Shown here piece after piece: positions 9,662 through 18,091 of a DNA stretch of 64,000 nucleotides. The DNA comes from Candidatus Eiseniibacteriota bacterium (GTDB taxonomy: Bacteria; Orphanbacterota; Orphanbacteria; Orphanbacterales; Orphanbacteraceae). The position numbers and the translations under genes were made by a program. Within the stretch, counting starts at the first letter, position 1. Each line of letters opens with the position of its first letter. Under the pieces are notes generated by a model. That model saw only the letters and a list, made by a program, of their open reading frames with translations, was not told where the DNA came from and did not search any database. The stretch is from positions 1-64,000 of the forward strand of contig JAJRWB010000043.1 of the NCBI GenBank assembly GCA_024276995.1, written 5' to 3'.

Positions 9662-11035
9662 ATGCGTTCATTTCATAAGCGGATCGCGCTCGGTCTCCTG
9701 ATCGCGGCGCTTACCCTGGCGGGATGCTCCGCCGATGACCCGTCCGCGCCCACGGCGACGGGCAATGTGTTTCCCGTTCATTTCGCCGCTCTCGGGAACA
9801 GCTTGACGGCGGGCTTCATGAACGGCGGGCTGATCGAGGGAGGCCAGAACGCCAGCTTCGCAAGGCTGATCGTGAAGCAGGCGGGGTGGGCCGACGTGGC
9901 GCAGCCGACGATTTCGTCGCCCGGCATCGGCCCGAGCGGGAGCGCTCTTTACGTCGATGAAACAGGGGCGGTCACGGTGGACACGGTGGCGAACCCTCTC
10001 GCGCTGCTCGCCAACTCGACCTATCCGGTGCCGTACGACAACATGGGCGTTCCCGGGGCGACCACATGGGATGTGCTGAACGCCACGAGTGCGGAGACGA
10101 GCCAGGGGGCGGCGGCGGGACAGCCGAACGGTTTCTTCGACATGATCTTGAGGAACGGCGGTCTTCCGCCGGGAGGAACGACGCAGTTCGACCAGGTGAA
10201 GTCGCTTCACCCCGAGGTGATGACCCTCTGGATCGGTTCGAACGATATTCTCGGCGGCGCCACGGGCGGCGACCCGGTGGTGGGCCAGAACATCACGCCG
10301 TCGGCGACCTGGGAAGCGCTCGTCGATGCGGTCTTCGATTCGGTGGAGACGATCGGCGCCCGCGAGGTGGCGGTGGCGAACATCCCCGGCATCCCGACGA
10401 CGCCCTACTTCACCACCGTTCCCCTCGGCCAGGTGATCGATACCATGGGGACGACCATTCCGTGGGAGACCGACGAAGAGGATGTGGCGTATATCCTTCT
10501 TCCCGCCGGTTCGATTCTCGACGCGACGTATCTTCCCGCGCCATACGGCCTGGGGACGGCGTCGCTTCCGAGCACGATGACGCTCACCACGGCGGAGGCG
10601 GCGGCGGTGACCGATGTGATCGACGCCTACAATTCGCACATCGCTTCGGAGGCGGCGGCCCGGGGGTGGGCGCTCGCCGACATGGCCGGGGCGCTCGCAT
10701 CGCTCGGTACCGACCCGGCGGAGTTGAACCGGCTCTTCGCCTGGAGCGAGGCGGGACAGAACGTGAACAGCGCGTTCGGTCTCGACGGGATCCATCCGAG
10801 CGAGAAGGGCTACGCCAAGGTGGCGAATGTCTTCATCGAGGCGCTCAACTCGACGTACGGCGAGACGATTCCCACGGTGGACATCTCGTCGGTGTCGAAC
10901 GTCACCGGCTTCGAACAGGCGCCGGGCCTCGGTTTCGTGCCGCCCCACGGGAAGCGAAGCGCAATACCGCGCTTCACCAAGAGCGGTCTCGCGGCGCTCG
11001 ACGCGCTTCCCGCCTTCCTGGGAACGGGCCGGTAG
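9662..11035 (+). CDS. SGNH/GDSL hydrolase lipoprotein
   Basis: Probable esterase or lipase anchored to a membrane by lipid. 457 residues. A lipoprotein signal (IAALTLAGC, Cys near residue 21) is followed by SGNH blocks: LGNSLTAGF (block I, the nucleophile Ser), IGSNDILGG (block III with G/N-D) and DGIHPSEKGY (block V Asp-His). The block I sequence is GNSL rather than GDSL, which is common in the superfamily. GGAAGGAGGAAGAGCC precedes the ATG, 15 bp after the FadL-like gene, so both are likely cotranscribed. It may release acyl chains for import. Confidence 0.85.
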   Translation: MRSFHKRIALGLLIAALTLAGCSADDPSAPTATGNVFPVHFAALGNSLTAGFMNGGLIEGGQNASFARLIVKQAGWADVAQPTISSPGIGPSGSALYVDETGAVTVDTVANPLALLANSTYPVPYDNMGVPGATTWDVLNATSAETSQGAAAGQPNGFFDMILRNGGLPPGGTTQFDQVKSLHPEVMTLWIGSNDILGGATGGDPVVGQNITPSATWEALVDAVFDSVETIGAREVAVANIPGIPTTPYFTTVPLGQVIDTMGTTIPWETDEEDVAYILLPAGSILDATYLPAPYGLGTASLPSTMTLTTAEAAAVTDVIDAYNSHIASEAAARGWALADMAGALASLGTDPAELNRLFAWSEAGQNVNSAFGLDGIHPSEKGYAKVANVFIEALNSTYGETIPTVDISSVSNVTGFEQAPGLGFVPPHGKRSAIPRFTKSGLAALDALPAFLGTGR

Positions 11036-11103
11036 AAGAGGTCGGCCTCGTCGCCGGCCGACCGGCCGGCGCGGCGCGGGAAAAAGTCGAATAGCATGAC
11101 GAT

Positions 11104-11129
11104 GGGGTCGCCGATATTTCGGCGGCCCC
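11104..11129. terminator. Hairpin between converging genes
   Basis: GGGGTCGCCGA, loop TATT, TCGGCGGCCCC: an 11-bp stem with one G-U pair, followed by TTT on the plus strand. It lies between the ends of the lipase gene (11035) and the TPR gene (11209), so it could terminate both. A second GC-rich hairpin (CGCCGGCC/GGCCGGCG) lies about 50 bp earlier. Confidence 0.5.
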
Positions 11130-11208
11130 TTTCGTCGACCCTTCTATCTACTCCGTTTCTTCCGGCGCTTCTCCTTTCCTTTCGGCTGCGAACCGTCGCG
11201 GCGACGGT

Positions 11209-12303
11209 TCAGTTCGTCGTGCTCGCCACTTCCGCTTCGACGTGCTTCGCGCGCCATGAAGCGGCGATCGCTTCGAGATCGACCGGCGCGTTGCCGGCGT
11301 CTTCCGCGGCGAACGGCTCCACCCTCGCGAGGTTCACCGCCGCCTTTTCGTAGGCTCCGTCGAGTGCGACGGCCCGTGCGAACGCCTCGGCCGCCTGGCC
11401 CGGGTGACCGGTCCGCTCGAGGGCGATGCCGAGGTTGTTCCGGAAGAGGGCGGCGGAGTCGTCGAGGGAGACCGCGCGCGCCAGCGGTCCGAGAGCTTCC
11501 TCGAATCGGCCGCTTTCGATCAGCACGAGACCGAGATTGTTGAGCGACCAAGTGTCGTCGTCGTCGTGTGAGAGCGCCTCGGTGTACGCGTCGATCGCTT
11601 CCTCGGCGTACCCGAGGGTATGCGCCGTCCTTCCGAGAACACGCCACGCCTGGACGTTTTCGCCGTCGAGTTCGATCGCCCGTCGCACCGGCGCGAGCGC
11701 CTCTTCGGCGCGGCCGAGTTCGATCAGCGTGCGTGCGTAGTTGATCAGCGCTTTCACGTGGTTCGAGTCGACGTCGATCGCCTTCTCGAAGGCGATGGCG
11801 GCGCCGTCGTAGTCATCGAGACGCGACTGCGCCAGGCCGAGCATGTAGAACCCCCACGGGCTCGAGGGGTGATCTTCGGCGTAGCGCGTGAAGAGATCGG
11901 CCGCCCGGGAGTACTCTTCATCGTGGAACGCTTCCTTTGCCTCGTCCCACGAGACGGGGGCGGTCACTGCCGGCGAGATCGGCTTCTCTTCACTCGACGA
12001 CGACGCCCCCTTGTCGGCGGTGATCTCGGCCGACTCACCCGGAGCGGCCGGGGCGGGGGGGCCCTCTTCTGCGATCGCTTCTTCATCGCCGCGCATCGTC
12101 TTCACCGGTGCCGGGCGCGCGGCGTCGACATGCCGCCCGGCGGGTTCGGCGATGGTGACGATCTTCTTTTCATCGTTCGATCCGCCCGACGCGATCGTAA
12201 GGCCGATCACGATCAACGCGCCGAGAAAGACGACGCTCAGGAATGTCGCCCCCAGGAACCCGAGCCGGTTACCCCGATTCTCCTGCCATTGTGTTCCGGT
12301 CAT
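11209..12303 (-). CDS. Membrane-anchored TPR protein
   Basis: 364 residues. There is one transmembrane helix near residues 15-38 (FLGATFLSVVFLGALIVIGL), a Pro/Ala/Glu-rich linker, then about five or six tetratricopeptide repeats (about 145-340; for example WGFYMLGLAQSRLDDYDGAA and SLNNLGLVLIESGRFEEAL). TPRs mediate protein contacts; no enzyme motif is visible. The start at 12303 is chosen because GGAAGGAGAAAACG precedes it; a longer frame upstream has no ribosome site. It follows the sigma-54 response-regulator gene on the same strand after a 275-bp gap, so it may have its own promoter. Confidence 0.8.
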   Translation of the reverse strand: MTGTQWQENRGNRLGFLGATFLSVVFLGALIVIGLTIASGGSNDEKKIVTIAEPAGRHVDAARPAPVKTMRGDEEAIAEEGPPAPAAPGESAEITADKGASSSSEEKPISPAVTAPVSWDEAKEAFHDEEYSRAADLFTRYAEDHPSSPWGFYMLGLAQSRLDDYDGAAIAFEKAIDVDSNHVKALINYARTLIELGRAEEALAPVRRAIELDGENVQAWRVLGRTAHTLGYAEEAIDAYTEALSHDDDDTWSLNNLGLVLIESGRFEEALGPLARAVSLDDSAALFRNNLGIALERTGHPGQAAEAFARAVALDGAYEKAAVNLARVEPFAAEDAGNAPVDLEAIAASWRAKHVEAEVASTTN

Positions 12304-12578
12304 CGTTTTCTCCTTCCGTAAAGGGGTCGTGATGCCCGAAGGAAAGGCAAGAGACGGGCCGGAAGCGCCGGGTGCTTCATAACGCATTGCTCAAGAAACG
12401 GTTACGATCGGATGGTCGCTTGCACTATTCGCTGAATGAAGAGTGAATCGTGTCCGGTGCTACACGTTCGGATAGTCTGCGGAAACACGAGGGGAGAGAA
12501 GCGTGGGCCGGCGTTATCGGGAGAGGTCAAGAGGTTGTTCCGCTGAAGCGCACCGATGGAGACGCACCCGCGAAAGTC

Positions 12579-13946
12579 TTATGAGGACCTCCTGCGGTTC
12601 CGGATGCCGTGACGTTTCATGATCTTGTGAAGGCTTGAATGGTCGGCGAGTCCGAGCGCCTGTGCGGTGCGGGTGATGTGCCACTGGTTCTGCTCGAGCG
12701 CCTCTTCGATGATCTGTTTCTCGGCGTTCTTCTTTCTCTCCAGGAACGATCCTTCCGCCGTCAGTGCGCGCTTTTTCGCCCCCGCGGCGAAGGTGTCGGG
12801 AATATCGCGCCGTTCGATCCGGTCACCGTCGCTCGCGATGACGAGCCGCTCCACCATGTTTCTCAACTCGCGCACATTGTTCTTCTCCCACCGGCAGCGC
12901 GCGAGGTCGGCGGTCACTTCGGGGGCGATCTCTTTCCGCCGCATGTGGAACCGCTCGCACGTGACGGTGAGGAAGTGTTCCACCAGCTCGGGCACGTCGT
13001 CGAGATGCTCTCGGAGCGGTGGCACGCGGATCTGGTGGACATTGAGGCGATAAAGGAGATCACGACGGAATTGTTTCGCATCCACTTCCGCATCGAGATC
13101 GCGGTTCGTGGCGGCCACCACCCGGGTCTCCACGCTGATCGGTCGGTTCGATCCGACCCGTGTGACGGTGCTCTCCTCGAGCACGCGAAGGAGTTTCGCC
13201 TGCGCCGCCGCCGGCAGTTCCCCCACTTCGTCGAGGAAGAGCGTCCCCCCCGACGCCGCTTCGAAGGCGCCCTTCCGCAGGCGGTCGGCGCCGGTGAACG
13301 CTCCGCGCTCGTGGCCGAACAGCTCGCTTTCCACCAGGTTGTCGGGAAGCGCCGCCGAGTTCACCGCGAGAAACGGCCCGTCACCGTTGCGGCCGAGGCG
13401 GTGCACCTCCCGCGCCACCAGCTCCTTGCCGCTCCCACTCTCGCCGACGATGAGGAGCGCGCTCGGCACGGGAGCGACACGGGCGATCTTTTCGCGCAGC
13501 GTGTTCATGACCGGACTCGACCCGAGAAGGGGCGTCTCCCCGCCGAGACGGTTCCGGAGGGAGGAGACTTCCCGCCGGAGACGCGTCCTTTCGAGGGCGT
13601 TCTCCACTTCGCGTACAACCCTTTCGATCGGCTCCGCCTTGTCGATGAAGCTGAAAGCGCCGAGTTTCACGGCGCGCACGCACCGGTCGTAGTTTCCCGT
13701 GCCGGTATAGACGATCACGGGGACGTCGATCCGGTCGGATTGGAGCGTTTTCAGCACTTCGAAGCCGTCGACGCCGGGCAGCTCGAGATCGAGGATGATA
13801 CAGTCGAACCGCTCCTCCTCCACCTTGCGGAGCGCCTCGCCTCCCGTGGCGGCGGTGACCGTTTCGTAACCGCCGAGCCGGTTCAGGTCGTACGAGTACT
13901 GCTCGTGCAGCGCGGGAACGTCTTCGACGATCAGAATGCGGTTCAT
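12579..13946 (-). CDS. NtrC-family sigma-54 response regulator
   Basis: 455 residues. The receiver domain (about 1-120) has the phospho-acceptor Asp in IILDLELPG and the Lys in FSFIDKAE. The AAA+ domain (about 140-375) has Walker A GESGSGKE, the sigma-54 contact loop GAFTGA and Walker B GTLFLDEVGE. A Fis-type helix-turn-helix is at the C-terminus (ITRTAQALGLADHSSLHKIMKRHGI). All motifs needed for sigma-54 activation are intact. Its ATG overlaps the kinase stop (ATGA), so it is the kinase's partner. Targets are unknown; I found no convincing sigma-54 promoter in the window. Confidence 0.93.
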   Translation of the reverse strand: MNRILIVEDVPALHEQYSYDLNRLGGYETVTAATGGEALRKVEEERFDCIILDLELPGVDGFEVLKTLQSDRIDVPVIVYTGTGNYDRCVRAVKLGAFSFIDKAEPIERVVREVENALERTRLRREVSSLRNRLGGETPLLGSSPVMNTLREKIARVAPVPSALLIVGESGSGKELVAREVHRLGRNGDGPFLAVNSAALPDNLVESELFGHERGAFTGADRLRKGAFEAASGGTLFLDEVGELPAAAQAKLLRVLEESTVTRVGSNRPISVETRVVAATNRDLDAEVDAKQFRRDLLYRLNVHQIRVPPLREHLDDVPELVEHFLTVTCERFHMRRKEIAPEVTADLARCRWEKNNVRELRNMVERLVIASDGDRIERRDIPDTFAAGAKKRALTAEGSFLERKKNAEKQIIEEALEQNQWHITRTAQALGLADHSSLHKIMKRHGIRNRRRSS

Positions 13947-15814
13947 CGCTCCCCTTCCTCCGCCGGCCTCGATGCGGCCGGGAATGTCACCGTGAAGAGC
14001 GTACCTTTTCCCGGGGCGCTCTTCACATCAATTGTGCCTTCGAAATCGGTGACGAGACGCCGGACGATGGAAAGTCCCAAACCGGTGCCCCCTTCCTTGT
14101 AGGTGAAGAAATGATCGAAGATCCTTTCTTGCTTTTCAGCGTCCATGCCGCATCCATTATCTTTCACGCTCAACGTGACGAACGGTTCTCCCTCTTCCGC
14201 TCCGCCGCTCTCCGTTCGGATCAGGATCGACCCTTCGCCGGAAGGGAGGCTCTCCATCCCGTTGCGCACCAGGTTCTCCACGATGCGGCGAAGGCCGGTG
14301 ACGTCCGCTCTCACGCCGGGGAGATCGCCGTCGAGTTCGCAGATGAACTGCACTTCGCCGCCCGAAAGCGCCCCCACCAGGTCGCGGATCACGTCGTTCA
14401 GGTCGCACGGCGATCTCCCTCCCTTCGTGGAGAGGCGCGAATAGCTCTTGGACAGATCTTCGAGATAATTCAAACCTGAATCGATCGTGCCCCGGCGCTC
14501 GTCCAGAATGGCGGGGAGGGAAGCGGGATCGTCGCGGGCCACTTCGACGAGATGGCGGAAGACATTACGAATCGGCGTCAGGCCGTTTCGAAGATCGTGG
14601 TTCACCTGGCGGGCGATCTCGCCGAGGGTGGCGCGCCGCTCGGTGTCGCGTAAGCGGACGGTGCTCGCGCGGAGGCGACCGGTCATCTCGCCGAGAAGGC
14701 GGCTCAGCGCGCCCACTTCGTCGCGGCGGCGGCTTTCGAAATGGGCGTCGAGACGGTCGAGATCGATGGTGGCCGCTTTCTCCGCGAGCCGGCGGATCGG
14801 GCGGCTCACGCGTGCCGACATCCACAGCGCGAGCAGGAAGGCGCACGCCGCGGAAAGGCCGACGGCGATGCGCAGCAATCGCCCGAGCCGGTGAAGCATG
14901 GCGTCGAGTTGGCGGCGGTCGTGGGCCACCACGAGGCGCACCTCGTTCACCTTTTTCCCGTCGGCGCTGATCATCGGTATGGTGATCTCCCGCGTGAAGG
15001 CGATCGGGGCGGTGAGGGTGTCGGAACCGCTTGCGGCGGGGCTATCTCCGGCGGCGATCGAGTCGGCGTCGGTGGAATCCGGGGAATCGCTCGCCGTCGA
15101 GTTGGCCGTCGATCGGCTCTTTCCGCGCGCCCGCGCGTTCTTGCCGGGCGGCGTCCGTGCCGTTTCGGGAATCAGCTCTTCGCAGTTCGGTCCCGAAAGG
15201 ACCGGGCGGCCCGGCACGAGGAGCGCGGCGGCCATGTCGGCGTCGGGAACGAGACTCCCGAGAAAGGCGCCGTCCACGCGAAAACCGCCGACAAGAAAAA
15301 GCCTGCTGCTTCCGAGCCGGACGCGCTCCGCGGCGGCGAGGGCGAGAAACGATCCGCTCGGTTTGCGTCCCGTGACGAGCGCCGAGCCGCCGCTTACCTT
15401 CGACAGCGTGACCGGCAGCGAACGCTCGATGCGGTCAAACTCGTTCCGGTAGTGCCCCGAGCTGACGATCCGCCCCGATTCGTCCTGGATCTGGAGGAGA
15501 TCGAAACCCATCAGCTCCTTCGCCCGTGAAGCGTAGTCGAGGAGGTACGCCCGCTCGCTCTCGTCGCCCGCCATGGCGAGACGGAAACGGTTGTCGTCGC
15601 GGATCGCCCCCTTGAGCGCCGCCAGTCGTGATGCGATGCTTGCCGTTCTCGAGGCGAAATCGTCCTCGATCACGGTGAGGAGCGCCTCGACTTTCTCTTC
15701 GTACTGCTCCTCGGCGCGCGTGGTCATTTCACCCCGGAAGACCCAGGCGAGAAAGCCGATCGGGATGAGCACCACGAGAAGGGAAGAAATGAAGATCTGG
15801 AGGCGGATGCTCAC
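13943..15814 (-). CDS. NtrY-like sensor histidine kinase
   Basis: 623 residues. A transmembrane helix at about 5-25, a long extracytoplasmic sensor, a second transmembrane helix near 330-350, then HAMP, a His box (VNHDLRNGLTPIRN) and an ATPase domain with N (ENLVRNGMES), DNGCGMD and GTGLGLS boxes. The His box resembles NtrY kinases. The sensor carries a Ser/Asp/Ala-rich low-complexity stretch of about 40 residues near 225-265. The GTG start at 15814 overlaps the stop of the solute-binding lipoprotein gene (GTGA), and its stop overlaps the response-regulator start. The three genes therefore form one translationally coupled unit. Confidence 0.92.
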   Translation of the reverse strand: MSIRLQIFISSLLVVLIPIGFLAWVFRGEMTTRAEEQYEEKVEALLTVIEDDFASRTASIASRLAALKGAIRDDNRFRLAMAGDESERAYLLDYASRAKELMGFDLLQIQDESGRIVSSGHYRNEFDRIERSLPVTLSKVSGGSALVTGRKPSGSFLALAAAERVRLGSSRLFLVGGFRVDGAFLGSLVPDADMAAALLVPGRPVLSGPNCEELIPETARTPPGKNARARGKSRSTANSTASDSPDSTDADSIAAGDSPAASGSDTLTAPIAFTREITIPMISADGKKVNEVRLVVAHDRRQLDAMLHRLGRLLRIAVGLSAACAFLLALWMSARVSRPIRRLAEKAATIDLDRLDAHFESRRRDEVGALSRLLGEMTGRLRASTVRLRDTERRATLGEIARQVNHDLRNGLTPIRNVFRHLVEVARDDPASLPAILDERRGTIDSGLNYLEDLSKSYSRLSTKGGRSPCDLNDVIRDLVGALSGGEVQFICELDGDLPGVRADVTGLRRIVENLVRNGMESLPSGEGSILIRTESGGAEEGEPFVTLSVKDNGCGMDAEKQERIFDHFFTYKEGGTGLGLSIVRRLVTDFEGTIDVKSAPGKGTLFTVTFPAASRPAEEGER

Positions 15815-17292
15815 GGCAGCGCCGCTTCCGCCCGCCACCCCGCCTTCGCGAGAAGAATCGTTCCTCTGTAATCGACGGAGATGCCCGCTAATCCTTTGCG
15901 GGCAAAGAGATGGGCACGGCTCTCGACGAGGGGAAGGACCGCTGGGGATCGGCCGCTTTCCGGCCTTTCCTCGACGATCCAGGGGACTCTTCGACTCAGC
16001 GAAGCGCGGGCCGAACAGCCGTCCCTCAGGGGCGCATCCACCGGAAGGACCGCCGCCAGGGCGGTGCCTTCGGGGGAGCGCCGGAGCCGCCCGGCCGATG
16101 CGCCGGCGGCGGTGACGCCGACCAAGCTGCACACGGGGGAGCGGGCGATCGCCGCCACGCGCGAAGCGATGCTCGATGCCCCTGTGCTCCCCTTCGGATA
16201 CAAGACGTACGCGGTCCCGTTCTCCAAAGGGGGATCGGCGGCGGGACCGTTCTTCTCGGCAGGGCACGCAATACGCTCGAACTTCTCCGCCTCTTCCGGT
16301 TCGATCGGTCTCGCGTCCGCCTCGGCGACGTCCCGCGCGACGCTTTCGCGGAACGGGTAGCCGGCGAACGCCTTTTCAAGGCGCGCGAGGTATTTCGAAT
16401 CGGCGAGAAGAAGAAAGACCGTCCGATTCCACGGGAGCGCGGTATCGGTGAACCAGGGGAGGGTGGCGGCGTAATCCACGGCACCGCCGTCGCGCATCAC
16501 CACGAGATCGAGCTGATCGAAGGGAAGATCGCGAAGGTCCGAGCCGGGGCGGCGCACGTCGAAGAGAAGAGTGTCCGCGCCGGCCGGATCGACGCGGCTA
16601 TAAGGATTCCGGACGCAAGGGATCAGCGATTTCCCCCGCTTCGCCCCTTCGGCGATCCTCCACGGGCCGGTTCCCTCGGGAAGCGCCCCTTTCACCGGCG
16701 GCCCGGTGACGGCGAAGGCGGGGTGGGAGAGGATCACGGGAAGGTCGATACCGTCGATACCCGGATCGATGACGAGCGTCGAATCATCGACGGCGCGGAT
16801 TCCCCCCTCGCCGGCGGGAAACCAGTCCCACGGACTCGCCACGCCGGCGGTGGAAAGACGCTTCGCCGTGCCCTCCCACGACTTCGCCACATCGACGGCG
16901 CGAACCACTTCGCCGCTCCAGAAACGGGTGTCGCCGTCGATCGTCACGGTCCATGCGCCCGACGAGTCGGGGCCGCTCCAGTGCCGCGCGATCGCAGGCA
17001 TCACCTTCCCCTCGCATGTCCTTTCGGTGAGCGTTTCGTAGAGATTCCTGCAGAAGAGGCGCGCCCCCTCGCCGGGGGGAAAGGGGATGGCGGTGCGATC
17101 GATCCCGCCGGGAAGGGCGATCCGGATCGTGCCGCCGCGGCGAACCGCCTCTTCGGGCGTCACGGCGCACATGGAGGGAGAGTCGGTCGTCGGCTCCTCC
17201 ACCTTCCCTCCGCCGCCGCGCGAACAGCTCCATGCCAAGAGCAGTGCGACGAGGAGCGACGCCCGTATTCCGATGAGGGCGTACTGCTTCAT
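15811..17292 (-). CDS. Family-5 solute-binding lipoprotein
   Basis: 493 residues with a lipoprotein signal (ASLLVALLLAWSC, Cys about residue 23). The N-terminal half matches the oligopeptide/nickel-binding family 5 (DppA/OppA-like): GGTIRIALPGGIDRT, LCRNLYETLTE-type and ARHWSGPDSSGAWTVTIDGDTRFWSGEVVRAVDVAKSWE. The C-terminal half is more divergent. No ABC permease genes are nearby. The gene overlaps a histidine-kinase gene by four bases, so it may feed ligand information to that kinase rather than to a transporter; that is inference. The start at 17292 has no ribosome site and may be leaderless. Confidence 0.75.
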   Translation of the reverse strand: MKQYALIGIRASLLVALLLAWSCSRGGGGKVEEPTTDSPSMCAVTPEEAVRRGGTIRIALPGGIDRTAIPFPPGEGARLFCRNLYETLTERTCEGKVMPAIARHWSGPDSSGAWTVTIDGDTRFWSGEVVRAVDVAKSWEGTAKRLSTAGVASPWDWFPAGEGGIRAVDDSTLVIDPGIDGIDLPVILSHPAFAVTGPPVKGALPEGTGPWRIAEGAKRGKSLIPCVRNPYSRVDPAGADTLLFDVRRPGSDLRDLPFDQLDLVVMRDGGAVDYAATLPWFTDTALPWNRTVFLLLADSKYLARLEKAFAGYPFRESVARDVAEADARPIEPEEAEKFERIACPAEKNGPAADPPLENGTAYVLYPKGSTGASSIASRVAAIARSPVCSLVGVTAAGASAGRLRRSPEGTALAAVLPVDAPLRDGCSARASLSRRVPWIVEERPESGRSPAVLPLVESRAHLFARKGLAGISVDYRGTILLAKAGWRAEAALP

Positions 17293-17298
17293 AATCAG

Positions 17299-17327
17299 AC
17301 AGTAGCGCGGGTGCGCTCCCCGGTCAA
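17299..17327 (-). promoter_or_regulatory. Promoter for a possibly leaderless transcript
   Basis: On the minus strand, TTGACC (17322-17327), a 17-nt spacer and TACTGT (17299-17304). The ATG of the solute-binding lipoprotein begins seven bases after the -10 box, so transcription would start at or next to the A of ATG. No ribosome site is present. The -10 box is weak (three of six consensus bases). Confidence 0.4.
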
Positions 17328-17450
17328 TCGAAGGGGGGAAGAGGCGCCACGAGGGGAGGGAAAGGCCTATTCCGTGCATGACGGAGGGGCTATTCTGGGG
17401 GCGAGGCCGATGTCTTGCCTGACGCGGCGTACAAGGGGAGGCGATTGGAA

Positions 17451-17495
17451 ATGAAACGATATTCCACGACCCGCCGGCAAGCGCGACGCCGATGA
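17451..17495 (+). CDS. Possible 14-residue leader peptide
   Basis: A short frame (MKRYSTTRRQARRR) starts with ATG behind GGGGAGG and ends in a TGA that overlaps the methyltransferase ATG (ATGA at 17492-17495). The methyltransferase itself has no ribosome site, so it could be translated by coupling to this leader. The peptide is Arg-rich and resembles nothing I know. It may only be a device for initiation. Confidence 0.35.
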   Translation: MKRYSTTRRQARRR

Positions 17496-18091
17496 AAGCG
17501 GATCGTGCGGAGCGCTATTTCGATTCCCAGGCGTGGGTGTACGACTTTTCGCGACGTCACTTTCTTCGTGACCGGAAGAGTGCGGTCCGCCATCTCGACG
17601 TGGGAAAGGGGAAGTCGGTCGTCGAGTTCGGGTGCGGCACCGGTCTCAATTTCGAGCATCTCTATCACGCGGGGTGCGGTTCGATCACCGGGATCGACGC
17701 GTCGGGCGGCATGCTTGCGAAGGCGCGTCGGCGCTACCCGGAAGCGACGCTGATCCACGGTGATTTCGTGGAAACCGTCTTCGGCCTGAAGGCGAACAGA
17801 GTGCTGTGCGCCTACGCCCTCTCCCTCGTCGATCGATGGGAGGAGGCGCTTCTCAACATGAAGGATTCTCTCACACCGGACGGGACGCTCGTGGTTCTCG
17901 ACTTTCATCCGATGAAGAACGCTCTTCGCTTCGCCGATCCGCTTTTTCGCTGGTGGATCGGCGTGCACGGTGCCGATCCGACGCGACCTGTGGCCCGGTT
18001 CCTGGAGAATCACTTCACGAAAGTGGAGCGGTATATTCCCCGTCACGGCTTCGATCAGATCGTGAAGGCGTCGGGGCCGAAGGGGGGATGA
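17492..18091 (+). CDS. Class I SAM-dependent methyltransferase
   Basis: 199 residues with the UbiE/Methyltransf_11 fold. Motif I is VVEFGCGTGLNFEHL (about residues 44-58), followed by the acidic end of strand 2 (ITGIDASGGML) and a post-I aspartate region (LIHGDFVET). The C-terminal part (VVLDFHPMKNALRF, WWIGVHGADPTRP) is typical of quinone or lipid methyltransferases, but the substrate cannot be told. Its last 77 bases overlap the convergent glycosyltransferase gene on the other strand. Confidence 0.85.
   Translation: MKADRAERYFDSQAWVYDFSRRHFLRDRKSAVRHLDVGKGKSVVEFGCGTGLNFEHLYHAGCGSITGIDASGGMLAKARRRYPEATLIHGDFVETVFGLKANRVLCAYALSLVDRWEEALLNMKDSLTPDGTLVVLDFHPMKNALRFADPLFRWWIGVHGADPTRPVARFLENHFTKVERYIPRHGFDQIVKASGPKGG

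Noticed and set aside
11620-12321. Open frame on the plus strand across the TPR gene
   Set aside because: The TPR repeats are unambiguous on the minus strand; the plus frame shows no domain.
12408-12424. Possible sigma-54 promoter (GG-N10-GC with TTGCA) near the sigma-54 activator gene
   Set aside because: The -24 half is poor and it faces the end of the activator gene, with no gene to drive on that strand.
12639-14102. 487-codon plus-strand frame opposite the sigma-54 activator
   Set aside because: All catalytic motifs of the activator are on the minus strand.
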